From contig CAVVRF010000003.1 in the NCBI GenBank assembly GCA_963750535.1, forward strand, positions 18,382 to 82,381: a stretch of 64,000 bases of DNA, in the 5' to 3' direction. This stretch comes from JAKFWF01 sp963750535. Lineage in GTDB: Bacteria > Pseudomonadota > Alphaproteobacteria > Rhizobiales > Hyphomicrobiaceae. The notes beneath the pieces are model-generated. The model saw only the letters and a program-made list of their open reading frames with translations, made no database searches and was not told where the DNA came from. How positions within the stretch are numbered: the stretch's first letter is position 1; every line of letters starts with the position of its first letter. Positions 1 to 8,548 of the stretch are shown here, in pieces. Position numbers and translations under genes: made by a program.

Positions 1-335
1 GTCAGCGCGTCGGCGAACGCATCGGTGTCGATCGGCTGGCGCTGGCGGATGATCGGACGGCCGCCGAAATCCTGCAGATAGAGATGATCGAACCCGGTGA
101 CGTTGTCGGGGAGCTGGTACCGGGGCTGCTGCCCGGTCGGACGAGGCCACAGCGTGACGATCGAGAAGCTCGTGGCCGGCTGGGAACGGATCAGCCAGTC
201 GATCCAGCTCGAAACACCGCCCGGCACGTACGGATAGCAGCCTTCGACGATGATGCAGACGTCGCTCTCCGGCGCCTGATCGGCGCGCCGGCCGGCACCG
301 CTCCCGATCTGTCCGGCAACCGGCCGCTGCATCAT
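1..335 (-). CDS. pelF: PelF, Pel polysaccharide glycosyltransferase (N-terminal part, runs off left edge)
   Basis: PelF is the cytosolic GT4-type glycosyltransferase that polymerises the Pel exopolysaccharide from UDP-sugars. Only about 111 N-terminal residues are in the window. The start is the ATG at 335-333, which overlaps the pelE stop as ATGA; a second ATG follows at once. After about 20 variable residues the frame reads DVCIIVEGCYPYVPGGVSSW, the N-terminal signature typical of PelF (nucleotide-binding Rossmann start with the PYVxGGVSSW stretch). It is the fifth gene of the pel operon, so pelG is expected just beyond the window. The identification is strong because both sequence and operon position agree. 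Confidence 0.9.
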   Translation of the reverse strand, partial: MMQRPVAGQIGSGAGRRADQAPESDVCIIVEGCYPYVPGGVSSWIDWLIRSQPATSFSIVTLWPRPTGQQPRYQLPDNVTGFDHLYLQDFGGRPIIRQRQPIDTDAFADAL

Positions 336-1339
336 GCGATCCTCGCCGCAGCCCGGCGGCGCGGCCGGCGGACCGTGTAGGAGCCGGCATCGGCGACCGC
401 CGCGAGCCGGCGCTGCACGCGCAGCTCGGCGAACCGCCGCTCGCGCAGCAGCAATTCCTCCGCGCTCCGTCGCGCCAGTACCGGCAGCGGCGTCAACAGC
501 GCCCGGCCGTCGCGGCTTCCTGCCGCCGAGACCCGGATCCGCTCGGCGACGGTGCCGGCGCGGATGCGGTCGCTCTCGTCGAGCAGGCCGCTGGCGATCG
601 CGGACTCGAGCTCGGCGGCGACGACGAGCGCGCCGGGGCCATCGGCGAGGGCGGCCGCGGTGACGCCGGTATGGCGATCGACCAGGGCGCGCAGGTCGCC
701 TCGCACCTTGGTTGCCACCGCCGCCGCCTGCACCCGGATCACCGGCTCGGGGCTCTTCAGGGCCAGCATCAGCACCGGCAGGAAGTCGGGGTGGAAATTG
801 CGCGCGATGATGCCGAGCGCGGCCTGCCGGTCGTCCAGCGAGCCGCGCTCCATGACCGCGACGAACGAAGCCGGAGCGTGTCCGGTCAGATCGGCGGTGC
901 GTCCGGTCGCCACGTTCTCGCAAAGGCGGGTCGCCTCGTCGGTCTCTCCCGCCATCGCGATGCGATCGTACCAGGCCCGCAGGCACGCCGGATCCTCGCT
1001 GCGATGCGTGGTCAGAAGGATCGTGAGGATGGAGGCCATCGCGCCGATCGGCCCCGCCGCCGCGACCGTGATTGCCGTCAGCAGCGGCGTCGCGGCATTG
1101 CTGCCCCTGCGACCGACCAGGATCGCCCAGGCGACGAGCAATGCGACGATGGCGAGATGTGCGATCGCCAGCACCGGCCAGCCGATCCGGCCCGGCATGT
1201 AGGCCCGCAGCAGCGCTACCTCGATGCCGCCGGCGGCCAGTGCCGGCAGACACGTCAGAATCGCGCCAGCCAGGCTGCCGGGCGGGTTGTCGCCGGCAAT
1301 ACCGTCCTGGTGCAATGTCGGGCGCGCGGATCCGGCCAT
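332..1339 (-). CDS. pelE: PelE, inner-membrane Pel polysaccharide assembly protein
   Basis: Protein of 335 aa, close to the roughly 330 aa usual for PelE. The first 110 residues hold three hydrophobic stretches (about 24-46, 52-75 and 84-108). The rest is an Ala/Leu-rich helical region compatible with the repeat-type cytoplasmic domain of PelE. In characterised Pel systems PelD, PelE and PelG form the inner-membrane synthase-transport complex that recruits PelF. The gene starts 1 bp after the pelD stop and its stop overlaps the pelF start, so it is translationally coupled. Sequence alone would be a weak call; the position between pelD and pelF carries it. Confidence 0.82.
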   Translation of the reverse strand: MAGSARPTLHQDGIAGDNPPGSLAGAILTCLPALAAGGIEVALLRAYMPGRIGWPVLAIAHLAIVALLVAWAILVGRRGSNAATPLLTAITVAAAGPIGAMASILTILLTTHRSEDPACLRAWYDRIAMAGETDEATRLCENVATGRTADLTGHAPASFVAVMERGSLDDRQAALGIIARNFHPDFLPVLMLALKSPEPVIRVQAAAVATKVRGDLRALVDRHTGVTAAALADGPGALVVAAELESAIASGLLDESDRIRAGTVAERIRVSAAGSRDGRALLTPLPVLARRSAEELLLRERRFAELRVQRRLAAVADAGSYTVRRPRRRAAARIA

Positions 1340-1340
1340 T

Positions 1341-2510
1341 TCAGCGGTTCACCCTCGATGCCGGGCGCTCCGGTGCATCGACGACTGGCTGCGCCTGCCG
1401 CGAGCCTGCGAGCCAGCGCAGATGGCGCAGGAACCGCGGCGCCGGAATGCCGGCGGCGGCCGGCACGGCCTGGACCGGCGCCGGCAGGCTGCCGCCGATG
1501 CCGGCTTCGAGCGCCGGCGCGAAGGCGCGGGCGATGGCGGATAATGCCGGCAGCGAGGAAGCGCCGAGCGCGGCCGGGTCGATCTCGTCGATCTTCAGCA
1601 TCCCGACGATGCGCCGGCCCGGCCGCCCGGCGGGGATCGATGCGACCGGCACCGCGGCGAGGCCGTGCCCGCCCAGCCGCGCCTCGCCGTCGCGGGTGAG
1701 CACGCTCACGGCAATGCCTTCGGTGACAATCGTCCGGTACAGCATTTCGCTCGGTGCGATCGTTCCTTGCGAGGCCGAGCCAATGGCCGGGTCGGTGCTG
1801 GCGGCAAGCCGCAGACCGGCCGCGTCGATGGCATATAGCGTGGCGCGCGCGCCAGGCAGCGCGGTGCGGATCACGTGGCCGAAGCTCTCTGCCAGCGCGG
1901 AAGCACCATGCGCGAGGCCCTGCTCATAGGCTGCATCGAGCGCCTGCAGGACCTGCAGCGCGGCGGGATCGCTTCGCCCGGCGATCTGGCGCTCGAGGGC
2001 GTTGCAGTGGGCACGCAGATTTTGCGCATAATCGGCGATCGCCGACTTCTGGGCGGCCAGCTCGGCCACACGAAAGGCCAGCTGCTGCTTGCGCGAGATC
2101 TGGCGCATGCGAAACTGGCCGATCAGGACGGCGGCGCCGATCCACAGCATCGGCTCCATCCAGATCTTGATGAGATATGAGAAATAGGTCTGCGCCGGGT
2201 TCTGCTCGGGAAATCCGGCGCCGGCGGTCAAGGCGATCGCGATCGCGGCGGCGAGCAACCCGCTCACGGTGCCATACTGCAGGCTGAGCAGCAGCACCGG
2301 CAGCCAGAACGGATGCGGCCGGAAGTCGAACAGATCGATGCCGGGCTGCAGCCAGTCGATGGCCAGCAGGCCCAGGTACAGCACGGCAATCTCGACCAGG
2401 GCGGCGAACCGCGGCAGGACCGGCAGGCGCGTCGCCGCTGGAGGGCGCGAGGTCGGTCGTTCCAGTTCGGCGATCGGGTCGTTCAAGTCGCTACTCCGAT
2501 AGACCTGCAC
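1341..2510 (-). CDS. pelD: PelD, membrane GAF-domain regulator of Pel synthesis (no visible GGDEF domain)
   Basis: 389 aa. Four hydrophobic segments lie within residues about 30-130, followed by a helical linker (about 130-170) and a GAF-like domain (about 185-325). The last 55 residues are Pro/Ala/Arg-rich and look disordered. In Pseudomonas aeruginosa PelD (about 455 aa) a degenerate GGDEF domain follows the GAF domain and binds c-di-GMP through an RxxD site. That domain appears to be missing here, so classical c-di-GMP control is doubtful. The start is a GTG with no strong ribosome-binding site; an in-frame stop lies upstream and I see no better start. It lies between the TPR gene and pelE. 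Confidence 0.85.
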   Translation of the reverse strand: MQVYRSSDLNDPIAELERPTSRPPAATRLPVLPRFAALVEIAVLYLGLLAIDWLQPGIDLFDFRPHPFWLPVLLLSLQYGTVSGLLAAAIAIALTAGAGFPEQNPAQTYFSYLIKIWMEPMLWIGAAVLIGQFRMRQISRKQQLAFRVAELAAQKSAIADYAQNLRAHCNALERQIAGRSDPAALQVLQALDAAYEQGLAHGASALAESFGHVIRTALPGARATLYAIDAAGLRLAASTDPAIGSASQGTIAPSEMLYRTIVTEGIAVSVLTRDGEARLGGHGLAAVPVASIPAGRPGRRIVGMLKIDEIDPAALGASSLPALSAIARAFAPALEAGIGGSLPAPVQAVPAAAGIPAPRFLRHLRWLAGSRQAQPVVDAPERPASRVNR

Positions 2511-2597
2511 CCGAGGGAGATGGCCGTGACGTCGAGTTCGGTTGATACCAGACGCGCTGTTCTACTAGCAACTTCCGGCGTCGGCCGGCGCACGTTG

Positions 2598-4094
2598 TCA
2601 ACCGCCGCCAGGATTGATGAGGTACCCGAATGGTAGCGCCGGTGCGGGCGTCGGCGCCGGGACGGCGCCTCCCTGCTTGCTCTTGGCCGCCGACACCGAG
2701 GGCAGGCGGCGGAATCTGGCGCGCGTGACGCGCTTCGGCCGTCGGATGATACCGCGCTCCACCGTGACGCTCTTCGGCACCGCGACCTGCTGTGATTCCA
2801 CGCCCATGCTGCGCAACGTTGCGGCGGCCACCTCCGTACGGCCGGTGTGATCCATCAGTCTTGCCCACAGCGACAATCGCCATTCGTCGAGCTCGTCGAC
2901 CGCGACCGCCGACAACAGCGTCTGCCCGGCTTCCGGCGCGCCGCGCTGCAGCGCGACGGCGGCGCCGAGCAGGGGGTTCTCGGCGATGACCTCCGGCTTG
3001 ATCACGGCGCGCACGGTATCGAAGTCCGCCTGCCGGTCGATCGCCGCCAGCGCCTCGGCCAGCGCCACCAGGTCGGGCTGCGTCAGCTTGCCGAGGCCGA
3101 AGCGCCTGGCGGCGGCAAGGGCGGCATCCGGGTCCTCGGCGTCGAGGCAGGCGACGATGAACCGCGATGCCAGCTCCTGCGAGTTGAGGCGCGCCTTCTC
3201 GATCCAGCCGTGAAGATAGGTCTTGGCCGCCAGCGGTTCGCCGCGGTCGAGCATCAGCTCGGCGACGGCGAGCGAGACCGCGTCGCCCGGCACCGAGATG
3301 TCGCGGGCAAGCTCGATCGCGACGTCGTGCTTGTTGCCGCCGGCGAGCAGGCTGATGATCGTCAGCGCCAACGGCGTGTCGCGGGCGCCACGCAACCATC
3401 GCATGGCGCGGCGGTAGGCCTCGCGCGGCTGGTCGATCTCGATCAGCGTCGCCGTCAGCTGGGTGCGATCCTTGTCGGTCTTGAGCCGCCGCAGGTCGTC
3501 GACGCCGCGCAATATTGCGGAGGCCTGCGCGAAATCACCGGACGACGCAAGCAGCGATGCCAGCCTGATCATGTCCTCGGCGCGCCGGTAGCCGCGCTGG
3601 CGGCAACCCTGGATCGCGCCCTGCTCCTCGGCCGCCGCGCTCTGCAGGCGCAACAGTCCGATCAGCTCCTTGCAGGCTTCCTCGCTGTACTTGACGGCGA
3701 TCTGCGTCTGCAATGTGCGGATGTAGGCAGGCCTGTCCTGCGTCATGCGGTGGAAGCTCAGCGCGCGCTTCAAGACATTGGCGTCGCGCGGATGCCGCTC
3801 GGTGAGCTCGGCCAGAACCGTGCGCGCCTGATCGAGGCGGCCAAGTTGCTCGTAGAGCGTCTGCAGCTGCAACATGGGGCGCATCCGGCGATCGCCGTCG
3901 CGATAGCCCTGCTCCAGCATGGCGAGCGCCTGCTCGGACTGGCCGTCCCGCTCCAGCATCGCAATGCGCTGCACCTGACCGGGCAGCAGCACATATCCGA
4001 CGCCGAGCGCGCCGGCGAACAGCACGGCCATGACCAGCCAGTGCGACGGCAGCCGCGACGGAGACCAGGCTCGCAGTGCGCCGGCGCTACTCAT
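2598..4094 (-). CDS. pelB: PelB-like TPR protein (without the outer-membrane barrel)
   Basis: 498 aa. One N-terminal membrane anchor (about residues 18-37) is followed by helical repeats of TPR type throughout (for example EQALAMLEQGYRDGDRR and LGRLDQARTVLAELTERHP). The position after pelA and before pelD is that of pelB. P. aeruginosa PelB is about 1190 aa: anchor, TPR scaffold that binds PelA, and a C-terminal 16-stranded outer-membrane pore. Only the anchor and TPR part exist here. The C-terminus is basic and Pro/Ala-rich, not barrel-like. The ATG overlaps the pelA stop by 8 bp. Role inferred: periplasmic scaffold holding PelA; another protein must provide the outer-membrane exit. Confidence 0.78.
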   Translation of the reverse strand: MSSAGALRAWSPSRLPSHWLVMAVLFAGALGVGYVLLPGQVQRIAMLERDGQSEQALAMLEQGYRDGDRRMRPMLQLQTLYEQLGRLDQARTVLAELTERHPRDANVLKRALSFHRMTQDRPAYIRTLQTQIAVKYSEEACKELIGLLRLQSAAAEEQGAIQGCRQRGYRRAEDMIRLASLLASSGDFAQASAILRGVDDLRRLKTDKDRTQLTATLIEIDQPREAYRRAMRWLRGARDTPLALTIISLLAGGNKHDVAIELARDISVPGDAVSLAVAELMLDRGEPLAAKTYLHGWIEKARLNSQELASRFIVACLDAEDPDAALAAARRFGLGKLTQPDLVALAEALAAIDRQADFDTVRAVIKPEVIAENPLLGAAVALQRGAPEAGQTLLSAVAVDELDEWRLSLWARLMDHTGRTEVAAATLRSMGVESQQVAVPKSVTVERGIIRRPKRVTRARFRRLPSVSAAKSKQGGAVPAPTPAPALPFGYLINPGGG

Positions 4095-6366
4095 GGCAGT
4101 CGAACCTGATCGTCAGCGGCTCGATCGCGTTGACGTCGGCATTGAGCTTGATCTGACCGCTGGTGTCGGCCCAGCGGATCTCCTGCCACAGCACGCGGCC
4201 CTGCCGCTCGATCGCGATGTTGAACGCCCGGCCCGCGGTCGTCGCCACCGTCATCTCGCCCGGTCCGAAGCCCTGCGCCTCGACCTGGAACCCGCACACC
4301 CGATCCATGCGGCCCGACATCGCCCAGCGGCTCTCGGCGATGCTGGCGACCGGATCGCCCGGCTGCGGCCTTGCGGTTTCGCCGCGCGCGCGCAGCGCCA
4401 CCACCGCCCGCGACACCGCCGGGTCGAGCGCGACATAGAGCGAGCCCTGATGGCGGTTGCCGCCGAGCACGCCGACGCTGCGGGCGCCGTCGATCTCGAG
4501 CAGATCGGCATCGTCGAAGCGCACGGTCGAAAGGGTGCCGCGGCGCAACACCGACCATGCCGAAAGGTCGATCTGCTCGATCTCGACGCCGAAGAAATCG
4601 TCGGCGATGCCGGCATAGCGCGAGGCCGGCACCGGGATCACGCTCGAGGCGCGGGCAAGAGCGGCGAAGTGCTTGACCGAGGCGAGCGCGGAGGCCTTCT
4701 CGCCCGAGTACATGTGATAGTAGAGATTGAACGGCTTCAGGCGGCGCGGCCGCTCGGTGTTGGCGAGCGTCTCGGTAAGCATGAAGAACCCGTAGTAGGG
4801 ACCCAGCCAGTCGTTGGTGTAGGTGTTCTCGTTGCTGTTGACCGAGAAGATCTGGCGCTCCTTGCCGACCGGCCGCGAGATCGGCGGCACGTAGAATACC
4901 GACGGGTATTCCTTGTCGAGGCGGCTGTCGCCGCCGTTCATGTTGCGCACCCCAGCCGCCCGGGTGGCGGCAATGGCGGCCTCGAACGGCGTCGTGTCGC
5001 CGCTCCACAGGTAGAGCATCGCCTTCTTGCCCGCAGGCGCGAGGCTCTCCGACACGTTGAGCCCGCCCTGCACCTCCTTCAAGAGGTCGAACGGCTCCTT
5101 GAGATAGGTCCGCGGCAGTGCGTCGGAGCCGGCGATGTACTTGTTCGACTTGTCCGTCGCCATGGTCTTGCCGGCGGTCTTGTAGAGGATGCTGCGCAGT
5201 CGATCGGCGACCGAGATCCGGGGCAGCGCGACCTTCTCGATCAGCTCCTCCTCGGCCGACCGCCGATAGTCGGCGAAGAAGCTCCAGTTGAACGGGTGCG
5301 AATAGGTGTGGCTCGCGACCTCGACCTGGGGCAGCGCGTAGATCTTGCGGGCGATGGCCCGGCCGGTGAGAGTGCCGCCGAGCGCCGGGATGGTGTCCCC
5401 GGCGATGACGCCGACCGAGACCGGCAGATCGGGATAGGGCTCGATCACCTCGCGGCGGATCACGTCGGCCGAGTATACTTGCGCATCGCGGTAGGTCTCG
5501 ATCTCCGAGACGTTGTTCCAGCCATCGCCGTCGATGTGGCTGAAATACATCCGCCGGCCCATCAATGTGGTGACATCGGGGACGGGAAAGCGCGCGTCGC
5601 CGAACGCCTTCTTGAAGAACAGGAACGGGTTCAGGATCCACAGGTCGCGCTCGAGGCTCGGCTCGTGGAACAGAGTGTACTCGTCGGAGGCATAGCCGCC
5701 GGCCTGGTTCGTCGTCACCAGCGCGGCATCGAGCCAGCCGTCGCGCGTCGGCGCCGCCGCCGCCAGATGCACCGTCGCCTTGCCGGGGATCGGCGTGAAT
5801 ACCCGGAAATCCGGCAGCGCCTTGTCGAGCGGCCGCTCGAAGCCGACCATCTCGGCATCGTGCACCGTGACGCGCGCGTGATGCGTGACGGCGACGAACT
5901 GATTGGTCCGCACCAGCCCGAGGCGGGCGAGGATGCGAGTCGCCTCGCCGACGAGATCGGGCGGCTCGTTCGGCACCATCTCGGACAGGAAGGCGAAGCG
6001 CGTGCCGGCCGCGGTCACCCGGTCGAGCCACGGCAGGTAGGTCTCGACGGCGGTCATCGGCTCGATGAACCAGGTCAGCAGGCCGCGATAGCGGCTCATC
6101 TCGGCGACCGGCGGCAGCGGCCCGTTGACGTCGCGATAGGTCACCTTGTAGCCGAGCCAGTTGAGCGGCATCTCGGCGAACAAGTGGATCCGCGTCTTTT
6201 GCGGCGCCGGCTCATGGCGGCCATCGTACAGGGCCAGGATCTCGCGCCGCACCGGCCGGCCCGAGAACTCGATGTCGAGCGCCGCCGCCGGCATGAGGAC
6301 GGCGGCCGCCGTCAGCCCGGCGACGAGCAGGATTGCGAGACGGAAGGTGCGCAAAATCGGAATCAT
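4087..6366 (-). CDS. pelA: PelA, periplasmic Pel polysaccharide deacetylase
   Basis: 759 aa from the ATG at 6366. I prefer this start because it begins a clear signal peptide (hydrophobic core about residues 8-26, PAAA cleavage region); the frame is open 90 bases further upstream. The N-terminal third resembles the reductase-like domain of PelA. The central part is a carbohydrate-esterase deacetylase with a metal-binding Asp (SHIDGDGW) and an HxxxH pair (ASHTYSHPFNW). PelA deacetylates Pel in the periplasm, giving the polymer its positive charge. At 759 aa it is about 190 residues shorter than P. aeruginosa PelA, and I cannot find the N-terminal glycoside-hydrolase domain. First gene of the operon. 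Confidence 0.88.
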   Translation of the reverse strand: MIPILRTFRLAILLVAGLTAAAVLMPAAALDIEFSGRPVRREILALYDGRHEPAPQKTRIHLFAEMPLNWLGYKVTYRDVNGPLPPVAEMSRYRGLLTWFIEPMTAVETYLPWLDRVTAAGTRFAFLSEMVPNEPPDLVGEATRILARLGLVRTNQFVAVTHHARVTVHDAEMVGFERPLDKALPDFRVFTPIPGKATVHLAAAAPTRDGWLDAALVTTNQAGGYASDEYTLFHEPSLERDLWILNPFLFFKKAFGDARFPVPDVTTLMGRRMYFSHIDGDGWNNVSEIETYRDAQVYSADVIRREVIEPYPDLPVSVGVIAGDTIPALGGTLTGRAIARKIYALPQVEVASHTYSHPFNWSFFADYRRSAEEELIEKVALPRISVADRLRSILYKTAGKTMATDKSNKYIAGSDALPRTYLKEPFDLLKEVQGGLNVSESLAPAGKKAMLYLWSGDTTPFEAAIAATRAAGVRNMNGGDSRLDKEYPSVFYVPPISRPVGKERQIFSVNSNENTYTNDWLGPYYGFFMLTETLANTERPRRLKPFNLYYHMYSGEKASALASVKHFAALARASSVIPVPASRYAGIADDFFGVEIEQIDLSAWSVLRRGTLSTVRFDDADLLEIDGARSVGVLGGNRHQGSLYVALDPAVSRAVVALRARGETARPQPGDPVASIAESRWAMSGRMDRVCGFQVEAQGFGPGEMTVATTAGRAFNIAIERQGRVLWQEIRWADTSGQIKLNADVNAIEPLTIRFDCHE

Positions 6367-6491
6367 GGCTACCTGTAGCGTTGGTGCCTTTCTATGCCCT
6401 ATTCTGGGGGCGAGCGGAACCATTCGGCGCCGGCGGCCGGCGTCCCCTGGCCGCATCGACCGGAGCCGGCGACAAAGTGACGGAGACAGGC
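6367..6491. promoter_or_regulatory. Divergent intergenic region between pelA and rimK-like gene
   Basis: 125 bp separate the pelA start (minus) from the rimK-like start (plus). Both promoters should lie here or in the adjacent 5' ends. No convincing -35/-10 pair or operator stands out by eye. A good ribosome-binding site (GGAGA) precedes the rimK-like ATG. Confidence 0.4.
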
Positions 6492-7400
6492 ATGCGCTTG
6501 GCCATGCTGGCGCGAAACCCCGGCCTTTATTCTCACCAGCGAATTGTGGCGGCAGCGCGTGCCCGCGGCCACGAGATCGACGTGATCAACACCTTGCAAG
6601 TGCACATGAATATCACGTCGAATCGGCCGACATTGCGCTATGGCGGCAGGACGCTGCCACTCTATGATGCGGTAATTCCGCGCATTGGCGCCTCGATCAC
6701 GCATTATGGCCTGGCGGTGTTGCGCCAGTTCGAGATGCAAGGCGTCTATCCGTTGAACGAGAGCGTGGCGATCGGGCGGTCGCGCGACAAGCTGCGGGCG
6801 CTGCAGATCCTTGCCCGCGAGGGCATCGGGCTGCCGGTCACCGCGTTCGCGCACGACCCGCGCAAGGCCGAGGACGTGATCAAGGAGGTCGGCGGCACGC
6901 CGGTCGTCATCAAGCTGCTGGAGGGCACCCAGGGGGTCGGCGTGATCCTGGCCGAGACCGAGGCCAGCGCCAAGTCGATCATGGAGGCGTTCAGCGCCGC
7001 CAATGTCGACATCATGGTGCAGGAATACATCCGCGAGGCCGACGGCAGCGACATCCGCGCGCTGGTGGTCGGCGGCAACGTGGTCGCGGCGATGAAGCGG
7101 ACCGGCCGCAAGGGCGAGTTCCGCTCGAACCTGCATCGCGGCGGCAAGGGCGAGGCGATCACGCTGAGGCCCGAGGAGATCGATGCCGCTCTGCGCTCGG
7201 CCCGCGCGATCGGGCTCAATGTCTGCGGCGTCGACATGCTGCGCTCGCGCCGCGGACCGGTGGTGGTCGAGGTCAACTCGTCACCCGGCCTCGAAGGTAT
7301 CGAGCGGGCGACCGACATCGACATCGCCAGCAGCATCGTGGGTTTCCTGGAGCGCCATGCGCGCCACGGGGAGACCGAGACCAAGGGCCACGGAGGGTAG
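6492..7400 (+). CDS. rimK: RimK-type ATP-grasp ligase (ribosomal protein S6-glutamate ligase family)
   Basis: 302 aa, the usual RimK length (about 300). RimK adds glutamate residues to the C-terminus of ribosomal protein S6 using ATP; relatives ligate other amino acids. Visible: an N-terminal pre-ATP-grasp domain, the ATP-grasp core with the PVVIKLLEGTQGVGV nucleotide loop (about residue 140), and the Mg-binding end VVVEVNSSPGLEGIE (about 255-270). The chosen ATG has GGAGA 7 bp upstream; the frame is open further upstream but without a better start. Only 5 bp separate it from the CoA-ligase-like pair, so the three genes likely form an operon. The substrate (S6 or another protein or small acceptor) cannot be read from the sequence. 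Confidence 0.85.
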   Translation: MRLAMLARNPGLYSHQRIVAAARARGHEIDVINTLQVHMNITSNRPTLRYGGRTLPLYDAVIPRIGASITHYGLAVLRQFEMQGVYPLNESVAIGRSRDKLRALQILAREGIGLPVTAFAHDPRKAEDVIKEVGGTPVVIKLLEGTQGVGVILAETEASAKSIMEAFSAANVDIMVQEYIREADGSDIRALVVGGNVVAAMKRTGRKGEFRSNLHRGGKGEAITLRPEEIDAALRSARAIGLNVCGVDMLRSRRGPVVVEVNSSPGLEGIERATDIDIASSIVGFLERHARHGETETKGHGG

Positions 7401-7405
7401 GGGGC

Positions 7406-8548
7406 GTGAACTTCACCGAGCACGCCGGCAAGGCGGTTCTTGCCGCCGCCGGCATCCCAGTGCCGCACGGTATCTTCGCCGACACGCCGCAGCAGGCAGC
7501 CGACGCCGCCGGCCGCATCGGCCGATGCGTGATCAAGGCGCAGGTGCCGGCCGGCAAGCGCGGCAAGGCCGGCGGCATCAAGCTCGCGGCAACGCCCGAG
7601 GAGGCGCGCGCGAGGGCGGCCGAGATCCTGCGGCTGTCGATCGGCGGCTTTCCGGTGGAGCGGGTTCTGGTCGATCCGCAGGTCGCCATCGCCGAGGAGT
7701 TCTATGCCGCGGTGCTCAACGATCCAGCGAGCAAGGGGCCGCTGCTGCTGTTCTCGTTCGAGGGCGGCATGGACATCGAGGAGCTGGTGGCGACGCGGCC
7801 GGAAAGCCTCATCCGCATACCGGTCGACGTGCGCAAGGGCATCGACGCGGCCACCATCGCGGCCGCGCTCGGCGCAGCGGCGGGAGGGCGGCCGGTCGAC
7901 GCGGTGGCGGCGCTGCTGGCGCGGCTATACGCTGCCTATGCCGCCAACGATGCCGAGCTCGTCGAGATCAATCCGCTGGTGCTGACCAGCAGCGGCGATC
8001 TGATCGCACTCGACTGCAAGCTCATCCTCGATGACGGGGCCATCCCGCGCCGCGGGGCTCTGGCTAGCACCGGCACGCCGGACAAGCTCACCGATCTCGA
8101 GACCCGGGCGCAGGCGCTGTCCCTCAAATTCATCGAGCTCGACGGCAACGTCGGCGTGCTCGCCAACGGTGCCGGCCTCACCATGACCACGATGGACGCG
8201 ATCAGCCACTTCGGCGGCCGGCCGGCGAACTTCCTCGAGATCGGCGGCGAGAGCTACACCAAGGCGAAGCCGGCGCTGGAGCTGGTGCTCGCCAACCCCA
8301 GCGTGAAGGCGTTGCTGGTCAACTTCTGCGGCGCCTTCGCCCGCACCGACGTGATGGCCGCCGGAGTGATCGACGCCTGGCAAGAGCTGAAGCCCCGCAT
8401 CCCGATCATCTTCACCATCCACGGCACCGGCGAGGACGAGGCGATCGCCATGGTCAGGTCGCGGCTCGGCATCGAGCCTTTCGACCTGATGGACGACGCG
8501 GTGCGGGCGGCGGTCGCCGCGGCCAAGGCGGCGGAGGCCGGGTCATGA
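7406..8548 (+). CDS. Succinyl-CoA synthetase beta-subunit-like protein (ATP-grasp)
   Basis: 380 aa, matching the roughly 390 aa of SucC. The N-terminal ATP-grasp domain begins like SucC (xEHxGKxVLAxxGIPVPxG) and has VIKAQVPAGKRGKAGG as nucleotide loop; LVEINPLVL is the metal-binding Asn/Glu region. The C-terminal ligase domain contains the GNVGVLANGAGLTMTTMD stretch typical of the family. SucC-type subunits couple acyl-CoA and nucleotide interconversion with a SucD-type alpha subunit, here the next gene (ATGA overlap). The sequence is divergent from housekeeping SucC, so the acid may be malate or another carboxylate. Start is GTG; the close spacing to rimK supports an operon. Confidence 0.8.
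   Translation: MNFTEHAGKAVLAAAGIPVPHGIFADTPQQAADAAGRIGRCVIKAQVPAGKRGKAGGIKLAATPEEARARAAEILRLSIGGFPVERVLVDPQVAIAEEFYAAVLNDPASKGPLLLFSFEGGMDIEELVATRPESLIRIPVDVRKGIDAATIAAALGAAAGGRPVDAVAALLARLYAAYAANDAELVEINPLVLTSSGDLIALDCKLILDDGAIPRRGALASTGTPDKLTDLETRAQALSLKFIELDGNVGVLANGAGLTMTTMDAISHFGGRPANFLEIGGESYTKAKPALELVLANPSVKALLVNFCGAFARTDVMAAGVIDAWQELKPRIPIIFTIHGTGEDEAIAMVRSRLGIEPFDLMDDAVRAAVAAAKAAEAGS

Noticed and set aside
4030..6378. Very long open frame on the plus strand opposite pelA
   Set aside because: It is Arg/His/Asp-rich, has no recognisable domain and lies exactly opposite a well-supported gene. It is a GC-rich codon shadow.
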